Both the position numbers and the translations under genes were made by a program. Shown piece by piece: positions 34,829-47,794 of a DNA stretch of 64,000 nucleotides (its first letter is position 1; each line of letters begins with the position of its first letter). The notes beneath the pieces are model-generated. The model made no database searches, was not told where the DNA came from, and was given only the letters and a program-made list of their open reading frames with translations. Source of the DNA: Adenanthera pavonina (taxonomy: Eukaryota; Streptophyta; Magnoliopsida; Fabales; Fabaceae); assembly GCA_026686845.1 (NCBI GenBank), contig JAIVEN010000012.1, forward strand, positions 28,336,501-28,400,500. The letters are read 5' to 3'.

Positions 34829-37800
34829 TAGTATACAGATAAATATAGATTAAGAATTGTAAAATTGAAATGGATGACTTATGCCTATCTCTCTTTTCTT
34901 TTCTAAATAATGGTCACTTTTCGTAGTTTTCACACATAAAAAATCACTAAATAATCTAAGTCCAGATTGTAGTAAATTTTAATGATACATAATTAAAATA
35001 TCTTTTATTTAAATATTCTAAGAGGTGACTTATACAAATTACCATTGTTTTTAATGAATAATAAAACAGTACAATACTAACTAATACTTCATTGAAATTT
35101 TCAAAAGAAAAACATTTTAAAAATATAAAATTAATAATATAATAATTACTCCCTTCAATTATTATAAGATCATTTTAACTAAATTAGAAAAACAAAAAAA
35201 ATAGTTAAGGCTGATACATTTGTTAGAATTTAAAAAAACATTTTCAATTTACCCTTAATAAATTCTTAATATACTCATGATGATAAAGAAGGTCTAATAT
35301 GTTAAATATGAGAATATTAAATCAATAACATTTTAAAAAAAAATTAATGTGCTTGTGAAGTGTGTAAAATCTCACTCCCATCTTCTCACTTTGTGAGGCC
35401 CTTAAAAAAATCACATAGAATAAAAAATATGGTTAAAGTTAGTTGAAAGTCTTAATTTTGTAAACCAAAAATTATCTTTAAAAAAAGTTTCTTTCTTTCA
35501 AAAAATGCTTTTAATTAATTTCATTGATTTTATTTTAAAGAAAGAGATAGGTTAGTTGTAGAGTGAATTTATAAAAGGTATTACTCCCTCCGATTCTAAA
35601 TTTAGAACCCTTTGCTCTGATCTTAAATATTAGATCCTTTATAATATATGAGATAGTATTTATTATATATTTTTAAAAATATTTCTAGTTAATGTATCCC
35701 AAAAGAGAGAAAAAGAGATTAAATAAAGACAATTTTAAAAAAATATTATGACTTTCAAAGAAATTGAGATACTTGACTAATTTAACTCTCATAATTAATT
35801 CACATAATTCACTTAAAATGATCTTATATTAAAAATTAGATAAAATATTAGAAAAAACTCATAAATACTCCAATTCAATCTGTAAAAAGATTTTATAGTA
35901 TGGGCTAGAGAAATTTTTGTGAATAGTCTTATAAATTGTTGCGGAGGAAGTAGAACAAAGACTACACAAAATTTTGAAAAATGTGGTCATATTGATGAGC
36001 GGAGAGAGTAGTTTGAAGTTAGGAACTGCGACCCTTTCTTGGTTCAAGGGAATCGCGACAAAGGGGCATTCAAAGTTTCAAACAAACGCGAGCTTATTTT
36101 CAGCGAAAAATAAGTAGTAATAGTACAACGTAGCAATGGGGGCCTTTAAACAAACACGCTGTCATTCTCAATCAAATCGACCGTAAATTCTTTTTCTTTT
36201 TTTGGTTTTTTGGCCAATGAAGATAAAGTATCTTAATTAATTCAAGGCAATTAACAAAGCAATTAAATTGATATACGTAATATACAAGACTTCTCTTGCA
36301 TAGAAGATATTTAATTACTCCAAAAGAGCCGTCTTTTATTCACTTTCTTTCTTTTTCTCTGTTTTTTTTTTCCTTTTCTTAATACAAACGACTACTGGGG
36401 GCTAGGGCACTGGCAGGTGGATCCTCTGACTTACTCCACAGATCACGATCTTGGACCCAAAAAAGTCCACGCATTCAGGTTATTATGTACTTTTTTATAT
36501 TTTTGATTGGTCCAAGGAAACGTCATGAAGTTGAAGGAGCCATCTTATTCGGTGCATGAAAATAATTGATCAACATGCATGCATAAGGTTGCATCACGCA
36601 CTAAAATAATTTGTCTGGTCTCAACTTTTTATTTATTATTGCACTCTTAATAAATATTTATTGCAGTAGCTTAACCTATACTCCATAAGGTCTTCTTTCT
36701 TAATGATAAACAATGTGGCGAAGAACTCCTTAAACAGCTTGAAATACAGGGAGTTCTTTAAAATAATAACTCCTTGATGATGTTTAATTTTTCCGAATGA
36801 TTTATAATAAACTTATTATTTTGCTCCAAAAATGTAATTCCCCTTAAAAGGAAACTATTTTGAGAGTTTTGACTAAACCATTAAAATAAATCATGAGTCA
36901 ACCAGCTGCATGTAATTTTTTTTTTCACCAAACTAGCTGGAATAAAATTAGTCAAAGCCCTCAACGGCAAAAGAAAGCAGCCATTAAAAAAAAAAATCCA
37001 CACTCCGAAAATGCCTTTTGTCGTCCATAAAGTGATTGGAAAAAAGATACATATACAGTGGTCATATTATTCTGAAAAAAATTATATGGTTCATTCTACC
37101 CAAGAAAATATTAAAATTTGTCAGAGTAGGTTGCTTTTGGGAAGGAAATATGACTAACCATTAAAAAATGTCTGCTGAAAAAATCGACGTGGTCATCAAT
37201 TCTGAATGTTGAGACAAGAAATTTGACAAAATTTTATCGTAGAAATTCGGCAGCCCATGACTGTAAGCATGTTTGACCATTCTTGTTAGGTGCAACATGT
37301 CTATGTATGTAATAATAATTACAGCAGCATAAATGAGTGAAAATGAGATTACATTATATAGTTAGTTGCTTTTGATTAGACAAATTACATTTGCGCTCAT
37401 GAAGTTGATTACATCAGAAGCTGCAAATGACTTCACACCTCAAAAGTCATGTATTGGGGATTACATACCTGTAATTAAGATGAAAAGACCAAGTTACCCT
37501 TCACAAACATAAATATAAAAAATAAAATTGAGAAAAATTCCTTTTTCTTGTGCTAGTAGTTCTCAGCAATTGATGACAACTATAGTATAAGTTTTTCTTG
37601 ATAAATGAGTTGGAAAACAGAAGTATGTTTATACAGTTGATTTCATTAACAATGCCATTGCCTTGTTCGTGCTACACATTATCAACTTGTTACACAGGCT
37701 ATACAACGTATAAGATCAGGAGCAAATCTCCCACAATCTAATTTGTTGAGCCAAACTAATCAGCACCTGCTCAGTCATATTTATTCATAAATGAAATCCA

Positions 37801-38726
37801 CCTTCGAATATATATACAAACACATATAAACAATTATATATTTTATATTGTCATATTGTAACGTCTGTGGTAACTCTTACTATTGGTGCTAAAATATGAT
37901 TTATTTTTTGAGGAATCTTGTTGAGGCTGGTATATTCTAGTATTTGATTTCGCCCTAAGATTTCATAACCTTTTTTTTAAAAGATACTTAACTCTTTAAA
38001 GTTTAAACCACTATGAAATAAAAAGGGATATTTATAACTTTGAAATTAAAATAGAGTATATTTATTTAAAAAATAATTTAAACTTCCCAAAAAATTTAAA
38101 AAAATTAAATAAGCAAATCATATATAAATTTTTGGAAACTTAACTTTTCAGAAAGTATGTCAAGTGATTCCTAAATAAGATATCCTACAACTCACGTGTG
38201 GGGATTGAGTGGAATAAAGTTCAACTATTTGTAAAAGTAAAAAAAAAAAAATTATCCCTTCGTCTTCTCTTGTCTTAAGAGTTAATCCTTGTAAATCATT
38301 TTGATTAATTAATGAATATAGCTGTCTTATAACTAGGGCGGAAAATGGTTAGATTGATACCAAATCATCACCTCGCAAGTTAGTTATGTGGTTCTTTTTA
38401 CTTTTGTTGATTTATTCAAACATAGAATCAATTAATGGTGTCAATTTTATTTAAAAGCAAGCATCAGGAATATTGTAGTATATTTTGTTCGAGCTTAGAG
38501 GCGACATTTTTTATAGCAAACCCATTTAAGTGGTTTTGTGGATCAAATCCGAAGAGATTTATTTATTGTCAGAGTAGATGAAACTAATTTGACAACTAAT
38601 TCTAGTTTTTTTTTTTAAAAAGGAAAAAACGGAGAAGCGAAACATGTAAGTTTGTTTCCTCACGAAGAGACTAATTCTTATTTGACAACTAAGTTTGGAT
38701 AACACAACCCTCGAGCTTTCATTCAC

Positions 38727-38733
38727 TATAAAA
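38727..38733 (+). promoter_or_regulatory. TATA box of the P450 gene
   Basis: TATAAAA within CACTATAAAACCA lies 51 bp before the ATG. Transcription would start near 38757-38765, giving a short 5' UTR of about 20-27 nt. Confidence 0.7.
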
Positions 38734-38783
38734 CCACGCCACCTTGTATTCTTCCCTGCACAACTTCCATTGAGGATCATATC

Positions 38784-40496
38784 ATGGAGATTTATATCCC
38801 ATACTCTATCCTCTTCACCTTCTTTTGCTTCCTCCTTATGATATACAAGTTATCAACTTCTAACAAACCTGCTAAAACCTTACCTCCAGGGCCATGGAAA
38901 CTACCTTTCATAGGAAACCTTCACCAACTTGCAGGGTCACTACCTCATCGCTCTCTCAGAGACCTTGCAAACAAGTATGGGCCCATAATGCACCTTCAAC
39001 TCGGAGAGACATCCAATGTGGTAATCTCTTCGCCTGAGCTTGCCAAAGAGATCCTGAAAACACATGATCAAATCTTTGCCAATAGACCCAAAATTCTTGT
39101 GGGCGAGGTCTTTAACTATAACAGCTCAGGCATAGCCTTTGCACCTTATGGAAACCACTGGAGGCAACTTCGAAAGATTTGTATCATGGAGCTTCTGTCT
39201 GCAAAGAGGGTCCAATCTTTCAGAACAATAAGGGAAGAGGAGGTATCAGCACTTGTCAAGAACATATCTGAAGATCACCAAGGTTCCGTCATGGATCTTT
39301 GCAAGAAAATTATGCCACTCTCAAATTCCATAATTGCACGTGCGGCTTTTGGCAAAACGACAAAGAACGTAGAAGAAATCCTATCAAGTTTGGTGTATGG
39401 GATTGAGATGGCGACTGGTCTCTCAATTTTTGATCTCTTCCCTTCACTGAAAATCGTTGGTGTGATCACTGGGTTGGACGCTAAAGTTAGGAAGGTGGGC
39501 AAAGTGATTGATAGGATGCTTGAAAATATCATCGATGATCACAAAGAAAAGAAGAGAAGCAACACTAGTGGTGAGGCAAAAGAGGAGGATCTAGTCGACG
39601 TTCTTTTGAGAATTCAAATGGAGAATGACTTCGAAATTCCTTTAACTCTTGAACACGTTAAAGCTGTTATCCTGGTCAGTCTGTGTTTCTTCAATCATAT
39701 ACATTTATAATTATTAATTAAACTTCTATCAAATATCAGATGGTTCTTTTATTATTTTGATTGAGATATAACTAAATGACAATGCACATGCAACATATAT
39801 CCTTGCTTGAGTATCCACTCATTATAGTTTATCATATATGAGATTGTGCATATTTAACCCTGGATCGTAATACTCATATTTCAGGACATCATTGTCGGTG
39901 GGACCGACACGGCAGCAACAACTTCAGAGTGGGCAATGTCAGAATTGCTGAAAAACCCAGAGAAAATGAAAGATACACAGGAAGAGGTAAGAAGAGTGTA
40001 TGGGGACAAAGGATATGTTGACGAATCAAGACTTGATGAATTGAAGTACTTACGAGCAGTCATCAAAGAAACATGGAGGTTACATCCACCTGTGCCATTG
40101 CTAGTTCCAAGAGAAAGCAGTAAGAGCTGTGAAATCAACGGTTACGAAATACGTCAGAAGACGAAGGTCATGGTCAACGTATGGGCAATTGCAACAGATC
40201 CCAAGTATTGGAAAGAACCTGAGAAATTCCAACCAGAGAGATTCCTTAACAGCTCAATCGATTACAAAGGAACAAATTTTGAGTATATTCCATTTGGTGC
40301 TGGAAGGAGAATATGTCCTGGAATGACATTTGCGCCGGTTGTTATTGAACTTATTCTTGCCAGTTTACTTTACCATTTCGATTGGAAACTTCCAAATGAG
40401 ATGAAGCATGAAGATTTGGACATGTCTGAGGCCTTTGGTGCCGCTGTCAAAAGGAAGAACGGTCTGTGGGTTGTTCCCATTAATTATCAATCTTAA
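38784..40496 (+). CDS. Cytochrome P450, CYP71D-like, two exons, intact
   Basis: Exon 1 is 38784-39674 and exon 2 is 39885-40496. The 210-bp GT-AG intron is in phase 0, the conserved A-type P450 intron position, and the product has 500 residues. Visible features are an N-terminal membrane anchor (about residues 5-22), PPGP (34-37), the I-helix oxygen-binding motif GGTDT (302-306), ExxR as ETWR (359-362), PERF (414-417) and the haem loop FGAGRRICPG with Cys 441. The protein is ER-bound and uses O2 and electrons from P450 reductase to hydroxylate a small molecule. Sequence style is CYP71D, a subfamily often acting on terpenoids, though the substrate is unknown. The ATG lies downstream of a TATA box and no in-frame ATG precedes it. 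The sixth I-helix residue is Ala instead of Thr/Ser, and ExxR has Trp where Leu is common. Neither is disabling. Confidence 0.96.
39675..39884 (+). other. Phase-0 intron of the P450 gene
   Basis: Donor CTG-GTCAGT at 39675 and acceptor ATTTCAG ending at 39884. Excision joins residues VIL and DIIVGG without a frame change. Confidence 0.93.
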
Positions 40497-40515
40497 TAAA
40501 ACATGTGAGTGTTCG

Positions 40516-40548
<33 letters not shown>

Positions 40549-40661
40549 ATTGACAGGATTAATTGTGGTGTAGTATAACGAAAGTGGCTCAATGCTTGCT
40601 TTGTACTTCAAGATCAGGAACTGTTATTCTCTGGGTGTATGTCTATTTTCAAGTTTCCATG

Positions 40662-40667
40662 AATAAA
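40662..40667 (+). terminator. Candidate poly(A) signal of the P450 gene
   Basis: AATAAA in CATGAATAAAATTTT, 166 bp after the stop codon. An earlier AATAAA overlaps the stop itself (40495-40500). Between them lie TA and GA microsatellites (40516-40548). Confidence 0.5.
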
Positions 40668-40699
40668 ATTTTAATTTTCAAAAGGCTTGAGCAGTTCCA

Positions 40700-41306
40700 T
40701 GTCATCTTCTTCGCCACTTGGTATATTATGATATTTGACAGTGAAATAAAAAAAAATGAGATTAGATTCAGGAGCCCTCTTTAAAATTTGCTTCCAACTA
40801 AAAGAGGATATTTTCAAAACTAAACTTGTGGTTGACGTCTTATATTAGCTGGGGCTGCTACAGTTTTATTTATTCATATATATATATATATATATATATA
40901 GTCTTGTTGGTGCAACGCTTAATAGTAAAAGAACATGGTATTAAAAATTGGATTAGCTATAAAACTGGCCAAGACATATTTTAAATAATCATAAAATTAA
41001 TTGACATTTTTATCTTTAAGTAAAAGAACAATGGTTGGGTCGGAGTCAGACCATCTGTAAATAAATTAGTATATTTTAAATAATATAAATAAAAAATATA
41101 AAAGATATTTAGTCATGATTATAAAATTAACATTCAATCTAGAATAAAAAGTATAAATAGTCTACTATAATCAAATTCATACATCCTACATTATACATAA
41201 CATTAACATCATACATCATAGGTTCATAAATAATCAAATTCATCCACAACAAACAATTAAACATCATATATAACTATATTAGTATTCGTCCACCACAAGC
41301 ATTCAA
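40700..41306. other. Spacer between the P450 and the hAT transposase
   Basis: Contains a TA run at about 40874-40901. The downstream end of the hAT element should lie here or slightly left, but I could not fix a terminal inverted repeat or an 8-bp target duplication. Confidence 0.45.
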
Positions 41307-42379
41307 TCAATAACCACCATAAAAGTTATTCAAGTTAACTTCTTCAAACAATGACTCATTAGGAGCCAAACTAAGAGAACCAAAACCAGCAACATCATCA
41401 TGATGAAATTTATCAGCATCCAATGAAGTTAGAGGTGGGGGATTTGGAATGTTCACATTTTCATCACCTATTGTATGTTTGACAAAAAATAATATTAATG
41501 ATTATGTATAGAAAACAAGTATTTAATATTAGAAATTTAAATGAAATTGAAAATATGAAACTTAATTCTGTCTTTCAGGTTGTGATGGAATGAAAGTTTC
41601 ATTTTGAAAATCTGCATCATCAAAGTCAGGAGTTGCATCTTTTTAAGTTACCTAGAAATCAACTTTGTCAATTGATTCATAATCAGTAGGATCATAACTC
41701 CTCTTCTTCAATTAGGACCTTTGATGAAAACAAATGACCTATACTATAGTCAAAAGTTGTAATTAACAAAAACTAAGTCATTTAATCGTTGATGCTCTAA
41801 TATATTTCTTCTTTTTTGTATGGATGCATTCAAACAAATTCCAATTTTTCTCACATCCAAAAAAAGTAGAAGTTTGGCTAAGAACACAAATTGCAAGCTT
41901 TTAAAACTTTGGAACACTGCCTCCAAAAATGTCTCACCACATATCTACATCAAAAAGCAAAAACATTCAATTATATTATAAACTTATATGGCAAATAATA
42001 ATTAATGGGTAATAAATTGATTCTTACAAGGTTCTAATCTACTAGCTAATGTAATAGTTTAGTCCCGACTAAAAGAGCCATCATGCTTACGATATGTTGT
42101 CAACTGAGTTATCATCTCAATATAGGAAGAAGAGTTGTTTGCCTCAAATAAATCAAGCATTGCATTCATTATTCTTCTCTTGTTACAAAATTCTTTATCA
42201 TACAAGAAAGCAGGATTCAACAAATATGCTGTTGCATGTAGATCATTCTTCGAGTGTTTATCCCATCAAGCTTGAATAATATTTTTGTAAGGCTTATATG
42301 TGTTCTTTTTATTATGAAACATATTCTTTATTGTCTTTTTGGCCCTCAAAATTCCTTCATATGCATAACCTATAGAGGG
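41307..42379 (-). pseudogene. hAT transposase, C-terminal part with dimerisation domain
   Basis: From 42379 downward the minus strand gives YAYEGILRAKKTIKNMF, HATAYLLNPAFLYDKEFCNK and SSYIEMITQLTTYRKHDGSF. Next come WWDIFGGSVPKF, KLAICVLSQTSTFFGCEKNW and IHTKKR, which together form the hAT C-terminal dimerisation domain. A last exon-like piece at about 41470-41307 ends NFYGGY-stop. In-frame stops and small shifts are present. The normal CERNWS motif is altered to CEKNWN. hAT transposases cut and paste DNA with 8-bp target duplications. The coding region continues at 43851 beyond a solo LTR. Confidence 0.9.
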
Positions 42380-42384
42380 CTTTT

Positions 42385-43845
42385 TGATGTGCCTATTTTA
42401 TACATGTAAAATACCCATATTTAAGGTTCAAATTGCATTTAAATATGTTTATATTGATATATTTTAGCATAATTTGACATAGTTTTGTGTTTCACGGAGT
42501 TATAGGCTCATTTGAAAGCATTCGGAACAAAAACGTTACAAATCGTTCATGCTGAAAAGTTTTAATACATTTTGGTATTTTAATCATAACTCTCACATAT
42601 AAACTCCGATTGAGGTGATTGAAGATGAGTTGGAAAGCTAAGACATATAGCTACAACTTTCATGTTTTGAGTTTTCCAAAATTCCAACATTATCATGGTG
42701 AAATTCAAATTCAAAGTGTCAACATGAGTTGTTAACTTTCTAAAGCTGAACGAAGGAGGAATATGCGCCAGGCATCCACCCGGCACTGAGTAAACTCATC
42801 TGGCATCGGGTCAATACGTTTTGAATGTTTTTCAAGCATTTAGAAGCACCCAGCGCTGGGTCAAGCAACAAAAACCCATAAAAACTTGTTTTTGACGCGT
42901 TTTGGTGATATTTTGAGCTTTTATGAGCTTATAAATTTTTCCTGTATAAGGAAACACTATAAAAACATAAAGGAAGATTCAGAAATGCACTCAGAAACTA
43001 GAGAACATGGTTTAAAATGTATCTAGAGTAACTAGGAGTATCTTATAGAGAGAACAACAAGATTTGGGTAGTATTATCGATAGATTCATTCTTATCTAAT
43101 ATAACTCTATTTTCTTATTATTTTCATTATGATTTGGAATTTTAGTTTTAATTTGATTTTTAATTCTATAAATAGCTAAATTTCCCAGTCAGGGGTAGGG
43201 ATGTAGCATAACTGGGATGGATTGAAGTTGTTTCTCTAGTTTAGACTTTGTTGATTTGTTCTTTAAGTTATATTTAATTTATATTTTTATTATATTTATC
43301 TCTTTTGTTCATTTATGTGGATGTTATGCTTGATCACTATAAAATCTAATTAATTGGTAAACTTGATGGACTGAGAGGTGAAGAGTGAACCTAGATCTAA
43401 AGAGACATACATGAATAACTAATCTAGAGATAGAATTAGGAATTCATGGTGATATAAGTTGTAGTTTTCAAGGTTTAATAAAAATTTTAGTTGTGCGAGA
43501 GCGAATTAAATCCTAATTAAATAAGGACTAATTGATCGAGAGGTAATTAGGACGCTTTAGAAACAACAGTCACTATAATTATGCAGAGTCTAGCTAAGAA
43601 ATAAAATCTAATTATCTCATAAAGTGAATTTTGATCTCTTGACGCTTTTAGAACTAAATCAAACTCAGACTTTATTTTGTTTTCTATTTCTTTCCTTTAA
43701 ATTTGAATTCTCAATTTGATTATCACTTACTTTTGGGATTAAAAGTTTGGACTGATAAATCTACTATCTCCCTTGGATTCGACCTCTAGAATACTCCGGA
43801 GACTTTTTATTACTGTGACCCTGTATACTTGCAGGATCCTGATCA
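42385..43845. mobile_element. Solo LTR, family 1 (CTTTT target duplication) inside the hAT gene
   Basis: Starts TGATGTGCCT, ends GGATCCTGATCA, length 1461 bp, flanked by CTTTT at 42380-42384 and 43846-43850. Full-length match to 13478-14974. The hAT reading picks up on both sides. Confidence 0.93.
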
Positions 43846-43850
43846 CTTTT

Positions 43851-44239
43851 CATCTAGATCTACAAGTCTCAGCAATTGAATAAAGGGAGCTATAATCTTT
43901 ATAGTTTCATAACAATCATCCTAAAACTTTTTTTATAATACAATGGCACTAAATTGTCTACCTGCAGCTATCTTAGACACTTTATAATCAATTAAATGCT
44001 TATCAACAGCCAAGGCTTGCAAGTGATGTTTGTACTCATGTATACTATGCAATGTAATAAAGGTAGTGGGAAACCGAATCACTCCTGGACGTACAATTTC
44101 TTTCCACCCCTCTCTTTTCCTAAGCCGTGACAAGAAGAATATGTGATTGTATACAAATATAGTTATCTTTGATGCCTTTGATTGAAGGTAAGATATATGA
44201 GGCATGCTTGCAATGGCTTTCACGATAAGATTCAAGCAG
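43851..44239 (-). pseudogene. hAT transposase, central part (catalytic core region)
   Basis: The minus-strand open stretch 44235-43933 gives MNLIVKAIASMPHISY, ITIFVYNHIFFLSRLR and VRPGVIRFPTTFITLHSI. It continues as HLQALAVDKHLIDYKVSK to 43851. This is the stretch between the CAxHxxNL motif and the RW-type region of plant hAT transposases. The conserved RPxxTRFxTxF motif reads RPGVIRFPTTF. Bounded on both sides by solo LTR insertions. Confidence 0.9.
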
Positions 44240-44244
44240 TGTAC

Positions 44245-47200
44245 TATAACACCTTACTTTTAGACTTATTTTCCATGTATAGGACTATTTTTAAGTCTAA
44301 TTATACTTGATCCTAAGCTTGAATCACATAAGAATGAAAATCAGAATTTCTAAAAATTTTTGGTTACTGTTCATATGGTAGTTTCTATTTTACCAACTGA
44401 ATTTTGAAAATCCATAACTAATTATAGAAAACTCATTTCATAGTGATTCGAGTCTCTAAAAATTTATAAAAGCCTTCTATACATGGAAAAAATATGAAAC
44501 TGGGAATTTACTTGACCAATTTATACAGTTTATTTCTCAAATATTTACTGTACATTTGATTATTTTCTCTTCTCCAGGATTTTGGCCTTATATTTAAAAA
44601 TTCATATCTCACTCTACCCTGAGCCAATTTATACATTTTCTATGTCATTGGAAAGCCCTGTATGTCCTATTTCTAGATATATTTTTCTTGTACATGTATT
44701 TTCTTGTACAGGGCATGGTGATAACTTAAATCATAAAGGGTCAGAATTCAACTCTTACTAAAATAGTTTTGGGAAAAACTTCATATCTCTTATTATATAA
44801 CTCCAATTAACTTCAAACCAGTGGAATATGAAACTTAAAACATAGAACTTTTTATGCATGTAAACCACTGAGTATTTGGAGCTTTGTACAATTTTATATT
44901 AGCTTTTGAATTTTCCAGTACTTACTTTTCAGTTTTCCCATTCTTGCCCTGTTCTGAACCCTGAATTAGAAAATTCACCATTAATTGTACACAACTCCAA
45001 ATGGGGTGAATTAGGTGTCATATTAAAGGTTGAGATGCCCTCTATCAGGTATAAAAATAACATAAACCTAATCTTACATTAAGTATAGAACAAGGGTGAA
45101 TGAAATAGACACATCTGGAAAATGCCCTGTTTCAATCTATATTGCCATTTGCTTACCAAAACCCTTGTAAATGAACTCATTTTGGCATGAAACTTGGTAG
45201 AACATAACTCAACATCACAATATCCAGAACTGGAAATTCTCATGCGTTTTCCACTACATTAACATAATAATCATCATTTTATAATTTCATATAAAATAAG
45301 GCACAAATAACCATTCACATTTTAACACAATGACTTGCACCATCATTTCCTTCTTCATGACTTCTACTCCTTCCTTAGCTCTTTTGCATTGGTTCTCCCT
45401 AGCATGGTTAGTCATTGAAGGGGGGTGAGATTCAAAGAATCTCAGGAGCAATCACCATTCATGCAATCACATTATCACATTAAGCATATAATTATCATAA
45501 AACATCATCTGAATACTTTTAAACATTTATGCCATAATATTTTACAAAAAATTTTGACAGAGTTTTATTTTATATTTTGGATATCCCGGGGTCCCAAAAT
45601 CCTCAATTAACTCAGCCAACATTCTCAAAGCATCACAATTGATCATATCAAACAATAGCAAGTCATCAAACTCATTGAAAGTCACATGACAATATAAGGC
45701 AAGAATAGGTAAATTGCTACCTTCATGCTCTCTCTTACTCTTCAACTTGATACCAATGCTCCCCTAGCTTCCTTGGGCTTCTTCAAGTCCTATTGCATCA
45801 TCAAACAACTACTCAAGCTAATAGTTCCATGACTTTCTTTAAAAAAAAATGTTCATGAAACCCTAATTCTTCAAAAATTCACCAAAAATTCATTCTTAAC
45901 TCAAAAGTGATGAATTATACCTCTATTCCATGTAATTTTTCATGAGAAATCCAAATATGGCCTCAGAATTACCAAATTCCATTTCTAACTTGATTACTGT
46001 TCATTCCGAATTAAACTTCAAAAACCTAAAAATTTTACTTTCTTAATCTTAAGCTTTTTCAAGAAATCATCACTTGTTCCTAAGGTTTTGGACCATGAGG
46101 AACTCATTTTTGGCATCAAATCCATGAAATTCCAACTCTAACCATGAACAGTAACTCGTAAAAAATCAGGGAAATTCAAGAAAAATTATTACACTTTGTT
46201 ATACAACAAACTACTTGCATATTCAAACTTTAAATGTGTAGTCTAACATTTCCTCCATGTTCTATGGTTTGTAAACTCATTTCCTTGCTAAATCATGTTT
46301 GGATGAAACCCTAAGAGGAAGAAGAAGAATTTCTACTCCATGAATCATGCTTTAAACACCATGGATAGAATGCTTAGGGTGATAGAAGGCAAACTTACCA
46401 ACTTGAGCTCTTGATTTGGCCTTAAGCTTTCTCTTCTTCCTTCTCTCTTTTCTCTCTTCTTTCTTGTGTTTTTCCCTTCTGTTTTTGCTGCTGCAACTCT
46501 CGTGAAAATGAGGTGGAGAGAAGGTAATTAATTGATTAGTTACATGCTTAATTTGGTAATTAATCATGGTTAATGACCATGGTTACTTTTTGACCAAAAA
46601 TCAACTCCTTCTTAAGCAAGTTTTGGGGCAAAAATTAGCTGCCCAAACTGCTCCATTTTCACGCAGAGTGTGAGTTATTTAAGTGTCCAAGATTTTCAAT
46701 TTTTCCTGGTCCAAATATATCTTGAACCGGGTAATTTTTAACCGTACCGATAAAATTGCTTTTTACAGTAATTTAGCTTTTTGGGCTATAGGACTATTCT
46801 AATTTTATTTTTATATTCCCATAATTATCCTGTCCCAAATGGTATCTGTGTATGACTTATACCCTGACCCAGTTTCTTTTTAACCATCGGTTGGGCTCAC
46901 AGTTACTTTATCGGTTTACTATTACTTTTGGACACTCGGCACTGATTATTTCTTTATCCTTGAATATTAACCCTTAGTGCCATATAGCATTGGACTTCTT
47001 TCATTGAGGGCTACATTCTGACAGTAATTTTACATATTTACAAAACTACCCTTGACCCGGGGTTAAATTATAATTTCTAAAACTTTCAGGTTATTAGGTG
47101 TAATTTTTCCCAAGACATTTCTCACACTCATTCCATGTAATTTTTATGACTTTAAGGACATGGATGTCCTTTTCATAATTCTTTGGGGGTAAAAATATAA

Positions 47201-47789
47201 TTTCTCACTTTTCTGTCCAACTGGAAAAAATGACATATTTGCCCTTCTTCACGCTTAATGGCGTCTCTCTGTTTTTCCTAATTTCTCATGCATTTTATGA
47301 TATCAACATTTATTCCTTGGGGTTTAAATACAATATTCATATTTTTCTTCTAATATGGGAGATGACCGTTTTGCCCTTAAACCAGATAAAAAATATAATT
47401 ATTTATTCTTTTGGGTACTTTCTTGTAATTTTACCTAAGGATCAATTTTTTTTTATTATTTCTTTCTCACTATTCACCCTAATTTCAAATTGGTCTATCT
47501 CTTAACCTGGACCTCCTGGGTATGCAATACTTATACCATTACACTCAACTTGGAAAAGGTTTTCTTTCAAGTGGTATATTGCGTGTTTTTTGGGGTAAGT
47601 TTTGGAATTAATTTCTACTAAGGACCTTATGGAAAATTAATTCCAATTAAGGACCAAACATAACTTCTTCTAAAACTTAAATGAGAAATTAATTCCTTCT
47701 AAAGCCCGATTATATATAATATTTTCATCTCGCTTCGTTTCTCATCTTTTATTCATTTTATAACATCTCATAAAAATAGGGATATTACA
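44245..47789 (-). mobile_element. Solo LTR, family 2 (TGTAC target duplication) inside the hAT gene
   Basis: 3545 bp. On the plus strand it begins TATAACACCTTAC (TG mutated to TA) and ends GGGATATTACA. It is flanked by TGTAC at 44240-44244 and 47790-47794. It matches 54398-57715 along its length. On the minus strand it starts TGTAATATCCC, and a conserved TATATATAA box lies about 70 bp inside (near 47712). It interrupts the hAT frame between SPCAVH and CLNLIVKA. The orientation is assigned from that TATA box and is not certain. Confidence 0.9.
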
Positions 47790-47794
47790 TGTAC

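Larger units (their letters stand above)
33489..38280. repeat. Segmental duplication, copy B, directly upstream of the P450 gene
   Basis: Collinear with 3495-11100 (see copy A for anchors). Copy B is about 2.8 kb shorter. It lacks the insertions at 9371-9764 and 9830-10295 and an expanded AT-rich part around 6200-8500. It contains several Stowaway-like MITEs. No coding sequence recognised. It ends about 500 bp before the P450 start, so the gene's distal promoter lies in it. Confidence 0.8.

Noticed and set aside
38559..38780. Minus-strand reading frame upstream of the P450
   Set aside because: It overlaps the promoter and TATA box and has no similarity to known proteins.
39275..40138. Minus-strand frames inside the P450 exons
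   Set aside because: Shadows of the real coding strand.
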